The notes under the pieces are model-generated. The model was not told where the DNA came from. It saw only the letters and a program-made list of their open reading frames with translations, and made no database searches. Made by a program: the position numbers and the translations under genes. A stretch of DNA of 64,000 bases. It comes from JAZKHT01 sp040385245. GTDB taxonomy: Bacteria > Pseudomonadota > Alphaproteobacteria > Rhodobacterales > Rhodobacteraceae. Location of the stretch: contig JAZKHT010000001.1 in the NCBI GenBank assembly GCA_040385245.1, positions 186,001-250,000 on the forward strand. Direction: 5' to 3'. Shown here one piece after another: positions 33,208 through 41,851 of the stretch (within the stretch, counting starts at the first letter, position 1; each line of letters opens with the position of its first letter).

Positions 33208-34926
33208 ATGGCTCGAATTCTGATCACCTCTGCCATTCCCTATATCAACGGGATCAAGCATCTGGGGAACCTGGTGGGCAGCCAGTTGCCCGCCGACCTG
33301 TATGCCCGCTATAACCGGGCGCGGGGGCACGAGGTGATGTTCATCTGCGCCACGGATGAACACGGCACCCCTGCCGAACTTGCCGCCGCCAAGGCGGGCA
33401 AGCCGGTCGAACAATACTGCGCCGAGATGCATGCCGTGCAGGCTGACATCGCGCGCGGGTTCCGGCTGTCGTTCGATCATTTCGGCCGGTCCTCCAGTCA
33501 GCGCAACCACAAGCTGACCCAGCATTTCGCCGGCAAGCTGGCCGAGGCCGGATTGATCGACGAGGTCAGCGAAAAGCAGGTGTTCTCGATCACCGACAAC
33601 CGCTTTTTGCCCGACCGCTATATCGAAGGCACCTGCCCCAATTGCGGGTATGACAAGGCGCGCGGGGACCAGTGCGAGAACTGCACCAAGCAGCTTGATC
33701 CGACCGACCTGATCAACCCGCGCAGCGCCATTTCCGGCAGCACCGATCTTGAGGTGCGCGAAACAAAGCACCTTTTCCTGAAGCAGCGCGCCCTGCGTGA
33801 CCGGCTGGAAGCGTGGATCGACAGCAAGACCGACTGGCCGATCCTGACCACATCCATCGCCAAGAAGTGGCTGAATGACGGTGACGGGTTGCAGGACCGG
33901 GGCATCACCCGCGATCTGCATTGGGGTGTTCCGGTAAAAAAGGGCGACCAGCCCTGGCCAGGGATGGAGGGCAAGGTTTTCTACGTCTGGTTCGATGCCC
34001 CCATCGAATACATCGCAGGCACCGCCGAATGGGCCGATGCCAACGGCCAGCCCGATGCCGCCTGGGAACGCTGGTGGCGCACCGACAAGGGGGCGGCGGA
34101 CGTCCGCTATGTGCAGTTCATGGGCAAGGACAACGTGCCCTTCCACACCCTGTCCTTCCCCGCGACGATCATGGGATCGAACGAGCCGTGGAAGCTGGTC
34201 GATTACATCAAATCGTTCAACTACCTGAACTATGACGGCGGCCAGTTCAGCACCTCGCAGGGGCGTGGCGTGTTCATGGATCAGGCGCTGTCGATCCTGC
34301 CCGCCGATTACTGGCGCTGGTGGTTGCTGTCGCATGCCCCCGAAAGCAGCGATGCCGAGTTCACGTGGGAGAATTTCCAAGGCTCGGTGAACAAGGATCT
34401 GGCGGATGTGCTGGGTAACCTTGTGTCGCGCGTGACCAAGTTCGCCACCGCCAAATTCGGCGCGACCATCCCTGCCGGTGGCGCGTTTGGCCCACAGGAA
34501 TCTGCGCTGATCGCCGATCTGGGCGCGCGTGTGCGCGAATATGAATCGCTCATGGAAGCGATGGAGGTGCGCAAGGCCGCGGCCGAATTGCGCGCGATCT
34601 GGGTGATCGGCAACGAATACCTGCAATCGGCGGCCCCGTGGACCGTGGTGAAAAGCGACCCCGACGCCGCACAGGCGATGATCCGGCTGGCGCTGAACCT
34701 GATCCGCATTTACGCGGTGTTGTCGCGCCCGTTCATCCCGGATGCCAGTGCCGTGATGATGGCCGCGCTGAATTGCGACGATTGGACCTGGCCTGACGAC
34801 GTGTCTGCCGCCATGCGTGCCTTGCCTGCGGGGCATGGGTTCGACGTGCCGGACAACCTGTTCCGCAAGATCACCGATGAAGAACGGGCCGAGTGGCAGG
34901 CAAAATTCTCGGGCGTGCGGACATGA
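33208..34926 (+). CDS. metG: Methionine--tRNA ligase
   Basis: MetRS charges tRNA-Met. The protein has 572 aa. The HIGH motif is HLGN in PYINGIKHLGN. A zinc knuckle CPNCGYDKARGDQCENC lies near residue 146, and WFDAPIEYI is family-typical. The KMSKS loop is changed to FSTS in GGQFSTSQGRGVF, so the two lysines are replaced by Gln and Thr. There is no C-terminal EMAP domain. Its stop overlaps the start of the aldo/keto reductase gene by 4 nt. Confidence 0.96.
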   Translation: MARILITSAIPYINGIKHLGNLVGSQLPADLYARYNRARGHEVMFICATDEHGTPAELAAAKAGKPVEQYCAEMHAVQADIARGFRLSFDHFGRSSSQRNHKLTQHFAGKLAEAGLIDEVSEKQVFSITDNRFLPDRYIEGTCPNCGYDKARGDQCENCTKQLDPTDLINPRSAISGSTDLEVRETKHLFLKQRALRDRLEAWIDSKTDWPILTTSIAKKWLNDGDGLQDRGITRDLHWGVPVKKGDQPWPGMEGKVFYVWFDAPIEYIAGTAEWADANGQPDAAWERWWRTDKGAADVRYVQFMGKDNVPFHTLSFPATIMGSNEPWKLVDYIKSFNYLNYDGGQFSTSQGRGVFMDQALSILPADYWRWWLLSHAPESSDAEFTWENFQGSVNKDLADVLGNLVSRVTKFATAKFGATIPAGGAFGPQESALIADLGARVREYESLMEAMEVRKAAAELRAIWVIGNEYLQSAAPWTVVKSDPDAAQAMIRLALNLIRIYAVLSRPFIPDASAVMMAALNCDDWTWPDDVSAAMRALPAGHGFDVPDNLFRKITDEERAEWQAKFSGVRT

Positions 34927-35912
34927 CCCTGTCGCACAACCCCTTTGGCCGGACCGGGCGTGATGTGTCCCGCATCGGCTTTGGCGCTTGGGCCATTGGC
35001 GGATCGTGGGGCAATGTGTCCGAGGCGGATGCAAAGGCCACCCTGTCGGCGGCGCTGGATGCGGGCATGACCTTTGTCGATACGGCGGATGTCTATGGCG
35101 ACGGTCGATCCGAACGGATCATCCGTGATGTGCTGGCGGGACGGTCCGACAAGCCGTTTGTCGCGACCAAGGCCGGGCGTCGGCTGAACCCGCATGTCGC
35201 TGATGGCTATACGGCCACGGCGCTGGAAGGGTTCGTTGACCGCAGCCTGACCAACCTTGGCGTGGACCGGCTTGACCTTGTGCAACTGCATTGCCCGCCG
35301 ACCGAGGTGTATTACCGCCCCGAGGTGTTCGCCGGGCTGGATGCGCTGGTGAAAAAGGGCAAGATCGCCGCCTACGGCGTGTCGGTCGAAAAGGTCGAAG
35401 AGGCGCTGAAGGCCATCGAATTTCCCGGGGTGCAGTCGGTGCAGATCATCTACAACCTGTTCCGCCAACGCCCCGCCAGCCTGTTCTTTCAGCAGGCGCA
35501 GGCCAAGGGTGTGGCCGTGATCGTGCGCGTCCCGCTGGCATCCGGCATGTTGACGGGCAAGATGTCGGCGGACAGCACCTTTGCTGCCGACGATCACCGC
35601 GCCTTCAACCGCCACGGTGAGGCGTTCGATATGGGCGAGACGTTCTCGGGCGTTCCCTTCGACGTGGCGCTGGACGCGGTTGAGGCGCTGCGCCCGCTGG
35701 TGCCGGGCGGCGCGACGATGGCGCAATTCGCGCTGCGCTGGATTTTGATGGAGCAGGCGGTGACTGTGGTCATTCCGGGTGCCCGCACGCCGGCGCAATC
35801 CATCGCCAATGCCGGGGCCGATGCGCTGCCGCCGCTGTCGGCGCAGGTGAGGGACGTCTGCCGCGAGGTCTATGCGACGCGCATCGCGCCGCATGTGCAT
35901 CAGCGCTGGTAA
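34923..35912 (+). CDS. Aldo/keto reductase (copy 1)
   Basis: This NADPH-dependent (beta/alpha)8-barrel oxidoreductase has 329 aa. The catalytic tetrad is visible as D and Y in FVDTADVYGDG, K in VATKAG, and H in LVQLHCPP. The C-terminal cofactor region has TVVIPGARTPAQ. The start overlaps the metG stop (ATGA), so translation is coupled. The convergent imuA gene ends 7 nt away. The natural substrate is unknown; similar proteins reduce aldehydes or act on sugars. Confidence 0.92.
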   Translation: MTLSHNPFGRTGRDVSRIGFGAWAIGGSWGNVSEADAKATLSAALDAGMTFVDTADVYGDGRSERIIRDVLAGRSDKPFVATKAGRRLNPHVADGYTATALEGFVDRSLTNLGVDRLDLVQLHCPPTEVYYRPEVFAGLDALVKKGKIAAYGVSVEKVEEALKAIEFPGVQSVQIIYNLFRQRPASLFFQQAQAKGVAVIVRVPLASGMLTGKMSADSTFAADDHRAFNRHGEAFDMGETFSGVPFDVALDAVEALRPLVPGGATMAQFALRWILMEQAVTVVIPGARTPAQSIANAGADALPPLSAQVRDVCREVYATRIAPHVHQRW

Positions 35913-35918
35913 CAGCGG

Positions 35919-36557
35919 TCAGGCATCGGTTGTGGCGGGTTCCAGCGCGATCCCGCCTTTTGCATCGCGCATCAGGGACCATGCGGCAGGCGGGTCGCGG
36001 CGGGCGCGCAGACGGTCCAGCCGCCAGGCAAGCCCGGTTTCCGTCAGGCTTGATCCAGTGGGGGCGGCGGCCATGTGCCAGCGGCTTTCCACCCCGGCGG
36101 CCCCCCCCCTTTCGCGCGTCAGCAGCACACCCAGCGGGGCAGGGCGGCGGCGGTGACGCGCAGCCTCGGCCCCCGCTTCGGCGGCCAGATGCAACCGGCG
36201 CACCGGCGTCAGCGCGGGCGGGTCCATCAGTTCGGCCACCACCAGCGGGGCCGCACCCGACCGCAGCGATTCCTCCATCGCCCAAAGCAGGTCTTCGGGG
36301 CGGCGGGCGCGGGCAAAGATGATCCGCGACGGATCGGCAAAGTCGCGCAGGCCGGGGGGATACAGCCGTTCCGCCTGCCAGCCGGGGTTGATCCAGATCA
36401 CCGGTCCGTCGGTCTGGCCCAGCAGCAACGCGGCCAGCGCCACCCGCGCCGGGCCGCAGAATTCATGCACCCGCCCGCGCGCGATGGACAGCGCGCCGAC
36501 AAGCGGCTGCATCGGATGCGGCTTCGGGCCGAACTGATCAAGGATGGGCAGACTCAT
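35919..36557 (-). CDS. imuA: ImuA family protein (SOS mutagenesis), orphan
   Basis: ImuA is the RecA-like accessory protein of the ImuA-ImuB-DnaE2 translesion mutasome. This copy has 212 aa. Family blocks are GRVHEFCGPARVALAALL (about 28-45), VIWINPGWQAERLYPPGL, RRPEDLLWAMEESL and GVESRWH. As in the family, no intact Walker A is seen. A perfect GTTC-N7-GTTC SOS box lies 17-31 nt upstream of the start. imuB and dnaE2 normally follow, but the gene ends facing the aldo/keto reductase, so partners must be elsewhere or lost. Confidence 0.85.
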   Translation of the reverse strand: MSLPILDQFGPKPHPMQPLVGALSIARGRVHEFCGPARVALAALLLGQTDGPVIWINPGWQAERLYPPGLRDFADPSRIIFARARRPEDLLWAMEESLRSGAAPLVVAELMDPPALTPVRRLHLAAEAGAEAARHRRRPAPLGVLLTRERGGAAGVESRWHMAAAPTGSSLTETGLAWRLDRLRARRDPPAAWSLMRDAKGGIALEPATTDA

Positions 36558-36573
36558 GCGCCAAACCTGACAT

Positions 36574-36588
36574 GTTCTTTAAATGTTC
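36574..36588. promoter_or_regulatory. LexA (SOS) box
   Basis: GTTC-TTTAAAT-GTTC is an exact match to the alphaproteobacterial LexA consensus GTTC-N7-GTTC. It stands between imuA (start 36557, minus strand) and the aldo/keto reductase gene (start 36674, plus strand). A third GTTC follows at 36593-36596. Confidence 0.85.
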
Positions 36589-36673
36589 TCAAGTTCGATC
36601 CAAGGGTGACGCGCGGGGTCTTGCCCTTGGCGGTCTGGCCGTTACCTTTGGCGCCAGCAGAAAAGGAAGTGCG

Positions 36674-37717
36674 ATGAAACAGGTGCCGCTGGGCCAGACC
36701 GGTCTGACCGTCCCGCAACTGTGCCTAGGCACGATGACATGGGGCAGCCACAACACCGAGGCCGAAGGCCACGCACAGGCCGATCTGGCGATGGATCATG
36801 GCGTGACCTTCTGGGACACGGCCGAGATGTATCCGACCGGGCCTGTGCGCGCCGAAACGGTGGGGCGCACCGAAGACATCATCGGATCGTGGTTCGCGGC
36901 ACGGGGGCGGCGCGATCAGGTGGTTCTGGCGACCAAGATCGTCGGCAACGGCCAGAAGATGCTGCGCGACGGCGGCCCGATCACCGGCGCGTCGCTGCGG
37001 GCGGCGGTCGAGGGGTCGCTGCGCCGGATGGGCACCGATTACATCGACCTTTACCAACTGCACTGGGCCAACCGAGGCAGCTATCACTTTCGCAAGATAT
37101 GGGAGTATGACCCACGCGGGCATGACCGCGCGGCGATAACCGCAAACATGATTGACGTGCTGGACACCGCGCGCGATCTGATTGCCAGCGGCAAGGTGCG
37201 CCATTTCGGCCTGTCCAACGAAACCGTCTGGGGCACGGCGCGCTGGCTGCATCTGGCAGAGGCGCATGGCCTGCCGCGCATGATGACGGTGCAGAACGAA
37301 TATTCGCTGCTGTGCCGCCAGTTCGACAGCGACTGGGCCGAATTGTCGGTCCAAGAGGACATGCCGTTGCTGGCATTCTCGCCACTGGCCACGGGGCTGT
37401 TGTCGGGGAAATACGCAGGCGACGTGATCCCCGATCACACACGCCGCGCCCATGTGCCAGATTTGGGCGGGCGTGTGACGCCGCAGGTGTTTCCCGCCGT
37501 CGCTGCCTATCTGGGGATTGCCGCGCGTCATGGGCTGGACCCGTGTCAGATGGCGATTGCGTTTTGTCTGTCACGGCCTTTTGCCTGCGTCCCGATCATC
37601 GGCGCGACCAATCTGGCGCAACTGGCCGCCAACATTGGTGCGGCGGACATCGCATTGGCCCCGGCGGTGCTGGAAGAGATCGCCGCAGCACATCGTGAAC
37701 ACCCGCAGCCCTACTAG
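36674..37717 (+). CDS. Aldo/keto reductase (Tas-like, copy 2)
   Basis: This NADP-dependent aldo/keto reductase has 347 aa. The tetrad is D and Y in FWDTAEMYPTG, K in LATKIVGNG, and H in LYQLHWANRG. The PTGPVRAETVGRTEDIIGSW segment is the pattern of the E. coli Tas subgroup. The start at 36674 follows AAAGGAAGTGCG. It is divergent from imuA, and the SOS box lies between them, so DNA-damage control of this gene is possible but not shown. It has low similarity to copy 1. Confidence 0.92.
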   Translation: MKQVPLGQTGLTVPQLCLGTMTWGSHNTEAEGHAQADLAMDHGVTFWDTAEMYPTGPVRAETVGRTEDIIGSWFAARGRRDQVVLATKIVGNGQKMLRDGGPITGASLRAAVEGSLRRMGTDYIDLYQLHWANRGSYHFRKIWEYDPRGHDRAAITANMIDVLDTARDLIASGKVRHFGLSNETVWGTARWLHLAEAHGLPRMMTVQNEYSLLCRQFDSDWAELSVQEDMPLLAFSPLATGLLSGKYAGDVIPDHTRRAHVPDLGGRVTPQVFPAVAAYLGIAARHGLDPCQMAIAFCLSRPFACVPIIGATNLAQLAANIGAADIALAPAVLEEIAAAHREHPQPY

Positions 37718-37777
37718 GGCTTGCGATGCCGGGGTGGATCGGGTCCTTTGGGGCGAACCCCGTGACGAAAGCCCCCG

Positions 37778-38305
37778 ATGCGTTTGCGCCTGTCGATCCT
37801 TGTCCTGATCGTGCCGCTTTTGGTGGCCTGTCAGTTGTCACTGCCCGGACGCGGTGGCGGGGCAGAGGCTATCACCTCCAGCCCCTTGGCCGCCGAAGGG
37901 ATCGAGGTGACAGCACTGCCAACGCCGGGTGCCGAAACAGGTGACGCGCAGGCTGCCGCCCCCGGTCCCCGGCCCCAACCGCGCCCGGATGCACCCCTGA
38001 CCGACGTGATGCCCGACGTGATGCCCGACCCGTCAACGACGCAAGCGCCCGTTGCAGAGGCCCCGCGCGGCCCCGAACAGGTCGCCTGCGAAAAGCGGGG
38101 TGGGATATGGGCACAGGCCGGCCAGTCGGGCGCGCGGTCCTGCGTGGCCCCGACACGCGACGGCGGCAAACAATGCAGCCGCGAAAGCGATTGCGACGGC
38201 GTGTGTCTGTCGCGTTCGCGGACCTGCGCGCCGATCAAGCCGCTTTTGGGCTGCAATGCCATCCTGCAAGACGACGGGCGCGAGGTGACGCTGTGCATCG
38301 ACTGA
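37778..38305 (+). CDS. Cysteine-rich lipoprotein of unknown function
   Basis: This 175-residue protein has a lipoprotein signal with lipobox LVAC (Cys18), so it is membrane-anchored in the periplasm. A Pro/Ala-rich linker (about 55-90) leads to a C-terminal domain with eight cysteines (CEKRGGIW, SCVAPT, QCSRESDCDGVC, TCAPIK, GCNAIL, LCID), which suggests four disulfides. I do not recognise the fold. It overlaps the next lipoprotein gene by 13 nt, so they are cotranscribed and may work together. Confidence 0.78.
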   Translation: MRLRLSILVLIVPLLVACQLSLPGRGGGAEAITSSPLAAEGIEVTALPTPGAETGDAQAAAPGPRPQPRPDAPLTDVMPDVMPDPSTTQAPVAEAPRGPEQVACEKRGGIWAQAGQSGARSCVAPTRDGGKQCSRESDCDGVCLSRSRTCAPIKPLLGCNAILQDDGREVTLCID

Positions 38306-38811
38306 TCCTTGCCTTGGTGCTGGCGCTGGCTGCCTGTGCTGCACCCGCCCCCACGGGCACATTCCGCCCCGCCGGTGGACCAATCTGGTCGAATGCCGTG
38401 ACGGATCTGTCCCGGATCGAAGGGCGCTGGACGCAGGTCGCCAACTTTGCCGAAGGGGCGCGTCCCGAATGTGCGCCGGGCGGGGCCACGATCACGCGGC
38501 AGGGCGACGGGTTGGCCATCGCCGCGCGCCTATGTCTGGACGGCGCTGTCGTCACGCACTCTGGCCCCTTCGTCGTGACCGGGCCGGGCCGACTGACGGC
38601 AAGCGGCACGGCATCGCCGCCGCTGGACGAGGCATGGTGGTTGCTGTGGATCGATACGGACGTCCGCACACTGGTGATCGGCACGCCGTCGGGCCGGTTC
38701 GGGTTCATCCTGAACCGGGATGGACGCTTGCCCGGCGACAGGCTGACGGCAGCGCGGGAAATTCTGGACTGGAACGGCTATGACATCACAAGGCTGCGCG
38801 TTTTCGATTAG
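38293..38811 (+). CDS. Lipocalin-like lipoprotein
   Basis: This 172-residue protein has a short lipoprotein signal (lipobox LAAC, Cys15). The mature part resembles bacterial lipocalins: DLSRIEGRWTQVANFAE holds the G-x-W motif, and WWLLWIDTDVRTLVIGTP and FGFILNRDGRL match the later strands. Blc-type lipocalins bind fatty acids or lysophospholipids at the envelope. The start is GTG 38293, inside the end of the preceding gene. The cysteine-rich partner is directly upstream. Confidence 0.8.
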   Translation: MHRLILALVLALAACAAPAPTGTFRPAGGPIWSNAVTDLSRIEGRWTQVANFAEGARPECAPGGATITRQGDGLAIAARLCLDGAVVTHSGPFVVTGPGRLTASGTASPPLDEAWWLLWIDTDVRTLVIGTPSGRFGFILNRDGRLPGDRLTAAREILDWNGYDITRLRVFD

Positions 38812-38815
38812 CGAA

Positions 38816-38848
38816 GGGACAATCTTTCCTAGGAAAAATTTTGGTCCC
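38816..38848. terminator. Palindromic AT-rich region between convergent genes
   Basis: GGGAC (38816-38820) pairs with GTCCC (38844-38848). The interior holds the palindrome TTTCCTAGGAAA followed by an AT run. It sits between the convergent lipocalin and XRE genes and can serve both strands as a terminator. Confidence 0.5.
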
Positions 38849-38879
38849 AAGGACAGTTCGTCCGAAAATGCTGCGCCGA

Positions 38880-39737
38880 TCAGCCGATCCCGGCGCGCAG
38901 GGTGCGCAGGTGGGTGCCGACATCGCGGGCGCTGAAGGCCGCCTCTTTCACCAACCAGTCGAAATGCTGGCTGATGCTGGCCACCCGCGCGGTGTCACGA
39001 AACGCCAGATAGTGCCTGCCCAGATAGACCACGGCCAACAGCGGGCCAAAGATCGTGACGGGGGCGGAAAACACCCGGCGCGCGTCGAACAGGTACAGGC
39101 GCAGCGCGGGATACAGGGCCTCGGTCAATTCGATCAGCCGGTCCATCTGTTCCAGCCGCACGGCGGGGGGGATGCCTGCGTAATAACCCGCCGCCCCGGC
39201 AAAGGCGGCAAGTTCGTGCAACGGCAAGGCGATCTCGTAATCGGACCGGGCCCCGCGCATCCACGTCAGGCGATCCTCGAACGCGCCAAGCGCCTGTTCG
39301 GCAGTGCGTCCCAGTTGCGGGCGGTATTCCCATTCGACCATCGCGCGGGTTTTCAGCATGTCGGGCAGGGTCGCGGGGACGTGGCGGATCTTGTATCCCG
39401 CCGCTTCGCGGTGCCAGTCAAAGATAGCCTCATCCATTAGGGCGCGCGGGGCTTCGGTCACGGTCAGCGATGTGGCCAGCAGATCGGCCAGCGGTTCGGG
39501 CCGACCCGACAGCCCCAGCAACCAGTCTGCACTGATGCCAAGTGACGCCGCGCAATCCGCCGCAAGTTGCGCATTGGGCAGGCGTTTCGTGCCCGACAGC
39601 AGGGCCGAAATGGTTGACCGATCCACCCCGGTCGCACGGGCAAGGCCGCTTTGCGACATGGATTTTTCGGCCATCGCCTCGGCCAGACGGGTGCGGAACA
39701 GGGCCGCACGGTCCCGCTTGTCGATCAATCCGCGCAT
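38880..39737 (-). CDS. XRE family transcriptional regulator
   Basis: This 285-residue DNA-binding protein has a Cro/C1-type helix-turn-helix at about residues 17-66 (MSQSGLARATGVDRSTISALLSG). A 210-residue C-terminal domain of unknown ligand follows, with no known effector motif. An imperfect inverted repeat of CGAAACAT/ATGTTGCG lies 13 nt upstream of the start and may be its own operator. The divergent desaturase gene could be the target, which is inference from position only. Confidence 0.88.
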   Translation of the reverse strand: MRGLIDKRDRAALFRTRLAEAMAEKSMSQSGLARATGVDRSTISALLSGTKRLPNAQLAADCAASLGISADWLLGLSGRPEPLADLLATSLTVTEAPRALMDEAIFDWHREAAGYKIRHVPATLPDMLKTRAMVEWEYRPQLGRTAEQALGAFEDRLTWMRGARSDYEIALPLHELAAFAGAAGYYAGIPPAVRLEQMDRLIELTEALYPALRLYLFDARRVFSAPVTIFGPLLAVVYLGRHYLAFRDTARVASISQHFDWLVKEAAFSARDVGTHLRTLRAGIG

Positions 39738-39749
39738 GTGGTGATTATA

Positions 39750-39775
39750 CGAAACATATGTGACATTATGTTGCG
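39750..39775. promoter_or_regulatory. Inverted repeat, candidate operator of the XRE regulator
   Basis: CGAAACAT (39750-39757) and ATGTTGCG (39768-39775) form a 7-of-8 inverted repeat in a local AT-rich region. ACATATGT at 39754-39761 is a nested 8-bp palindrome. It lies between the XRE gene and the desaturase gene. Confidence 0.45.
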
Positions 39776-39845
39776 TATCTTCAGGATTTCCGACGAAGCG
39801 GGCAAGTGGTAAATCACATCCATGTCATCAGGATGAGGTTTTTCC

Positions 39846-40784
39846 TTGCGCGCGTCTGCCCCCGTTGTCGAGTGGCCCACCCTTCTTTTGCTTTTGGCTG
39901 CCTATGCGGTCTGGATGCTGGGGACGACCGCCCTGTACGGATATTCACCGCTTGCGGGCGTTCTGTTGACGGGCGTCGCGATCGCACAGTTTTCATCGCT
40001 GCAACACGAGGCGCTGCATGGCCACCCATTCCGCTGGCGCTTGCTGAACGAGGCGGCGGTGTTTCCGGCATTGAACCTGACGGTGCCCTTTGGCCGTTTC
40101 CGTGAAACTCATCTGGCCCATCACCATGATCCCATTCTGACCGACCCCTATGACGACCCGGAGTCCAACTATCTGGACCCGGTCGTCTGGGATCGCCTGC
40201 CGCTGCCGATGCAGGTTTTGCTGCGGATCAACAACACACTGCTGGGGCGGATCGTTCTGGGGCCACTGCTTGGCAATGCCCTGTGGCTGGTGCAAGAGTC
40301 GAAATTGATCGCAAAAGGCGACAGGGCCGTCATCCGGTCCTGGCTGCTGCATCTGGGCGGATTGGTGGTGGTCATTGGCTGGCTGTGGGTCGCGGCGATG
40401 CCGGTCTGGGCCTATCTGCTGGCGGCGTGGTTCGGTCATGCGTTGCTGAAGATCCGCACCTTTCTGGAACACCGCGCCCATGTCGCCGCCCGCGCCCGCA
40501 CCGTGGTGATCGAAGATCGCGGGCCGTTGGCGCTGCTGTTCCTGAACAACAATCTGCATGTCGTTCACCACATGCACCCGGATGAGCCATGGTATCGTCT
40601 GCCCGCCTTGTACGCGGCGAACCGGGCGCATTATCTGCGGCGCAACGAAGGGTATGTCTATCGGTCCTATGCGCAAATCTTTCGCCAATATCTGTTGCGC
40701 GCCAAAGACCCGGTGCCGCATCCGCTGAGCGGGGCCGGTGACGTTACGGTTGCCAGGGCCGCGTCGGAGCCAACAGCCGCGTAG
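39846..40784 (+). CDS. Fatty acid desaturase
   Basis: This membrane di-iron desaturase/hydroxylase-type protein has 312 aa. Three histidine boxes are present: HEALH (54-58), HLAHHHD (89-95) and HVVHHMHP (237-244), plus FLEHRAH near 207. Hydrophobic segments lie around 11-50 and 160-200. The likely start is TTG 39846, after AGGATGAGG; no in-frame ATG lies nearby. The family acts on fatty acyl chains, carotenoids or related lipids. The substrate here is unknown. Confidence 0.9.
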   Translation: MRASAPVVEWPTLLLLLAAYAVWMLGTTALYGYSPLAGVLLTGVAIAQFSSLQHEALHGHPFRWRLLNEAAVFPALNLTVPFGRFRETHLAHHHDPILTDPYDDPESNYLDPVVWDRLPLPMQVLLRINNTLLGRIVLGPLLGNALWLVQESKLIAKGDRAVIRSWLLHLGGLVVVIGWLWVAAMPVWAYLLAAWFGHALLKIRTFLEHRAHVAARARTVVIEDRGPLALLFLNNNLHVVHHMHPDEPWYRLPALYAANRAHYLRRNEGYVYRSYAQIFRQYLLRAKDPVPHPLSGAGDVTVARAASEPTAA

Positions 40785-40840
40785 AGATTTTCCTTCAAAA
40801 GATCGGGCGCATGGGCGACGCAGCACCCTGTGCCGGACGA

Positions 40841-40866
40841 GCGTCTGAGTATTTTTTCGAAGAAAG
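40841..40866 (+). repeat. Dispersed GCGTC...TGAGTATTTT element, copy 2
   Basis: GCGTC-TGAGTATTTT-TTCGAAGAAA repeats the order seen at 15114-15145 (without the extra T-run). It lies 57 nt after the desaturase stop in the gap before the transporter gene. Confidence 0.5.
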
Positions 40867-40957
40867 TCTGCAGCTTGCCCAGAATGCAGGCCGAAGCACG
40901 ACAAATTATCACGCTGGCATCTGGTCCGCATCGCAAGCCCGTGGCATGACCGGCAGC

Positions 40958-41851
40958 ATGGAGCCGTGGGTCATCATCACCATTGCCGCTGCCGCGTTGC
41001 AGACGTTTCGGCTGATGCAGCAAAAGCGTCTGAAAGGGTTGGGCCTGTCCGTCGCGGGGGCCTCATTCTCGCGCTTTGTCTATGCGGCACCGCTGGCGAT
41101 TGGCTTGTGTCTGGTGTTGCTGGCTATGGGTCACGCGTGGCCGGTGGCAGGGGCGTTGTTCCCGGTCTATGTGCTGGCCGGCGGCGTCGGACAGATCTTT
41201 GGCACCGTCTGCACGGTCGCGCTGTTTTCGCACCGCAGCTTTGCCGTCGGGTCGGCCTTTACAAAATCGGAAACGGTTCAGGTCGCGGCCTTTTCGGCGC
41301 TGGTTCTGGCCGAGCCGGTGTCCGCCCCGGGCATGGCGGCAATTCTGCTGGGGACGGGGGGTGTACTGTTGCTGTCGTTCCCGCCGGGGGCATGGGCGGG
41401 TGCGTCACTGTGGAACCGGTCCGCCGCATTGGGGCTGGCGGGTGGGGCATTCTTTGCGATTTCCGCCATCGGTTATCGTGGCGCGGCCCTGTCGTTGCAA
41501 TCCGATGATGCGCTGTTTCGGGCAGGCCTGGCGCTGGCGGCGGTGACGGTGTTCCAGACCCTGGCCATGGGTCTGTGGCTGATGGTCCGCGAACCGGGCG
41601 AGATATTCCGCGTCTTGGGCAATTGGCGCGCCACGGCCCCGGTTGGGGCGACCAGCATGATCGGATCGCTGGGGTGGTTCGTGGCGCTGGCGATGATGAA
41701 CGCGGCCTATGTGCGCAGCGTCGGGCAGGTGGAGCTGATCTTTGCGGCGCTTGTCTCGGTGCTTGTCTTCCGCGAAAAGATCACCCTGCGCGAGGTTCTG
41801 GGCATGGCGCTGCTGGCCTGCGGCATCGTCGGGATCGTGGCGGTCGCCTAG
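40958..41851 (+). CDS. DMT family (EamA) transporter
   Basis: This inner-membrane protein has 297 aa and about ten helices in two EamA repeats. The C-terminal repeat ends with ALVSVLVFREKITLREVLGMALLACGIVGI, the usual EamA ending. The start was placed at ATG 40958 (MEPWVIITIAAAALQTF), directly before helix 1; ATG 40946 is an alternative. The substrate is unknown. Its stop overlaps by 4 nt the stop of the convergent Nudix gene. Confidence 0.88.
   Translation: MEPWVIITIAAAALQTFRLMQQKRLKGLGLSVAGASFSRFVYAAPLAIGLCLVLLAMGHAWPVAGALFPVYVLAGGVGQIFGTVCTVALFSHRSFAVGSAFTKSETVQVAAFSALVLAEPVSAPGMAAILLGTGGVLLLSFPPGAWAGASLWNRSAALGLAGGAFFAISAIGYRGAALSLQSDDALFRAGLALAAVTVFQTLAMGLWLMVREPGEIFRVLGNWRATAPVGATSMIGSLGWFVALAMMNAAYVRSVGQVELIFAALVSVLVFREKITLREVLGMALLACGIVGIVAVA

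Noticed and set aside
33172..35034. Long open frame on the minus strand opposite metG (about 620 codons)
   Set aside because: It is antisense to a clear methionine--tRNA ligase and arises from GC-rich third positions; its translation has no recognisable domain.
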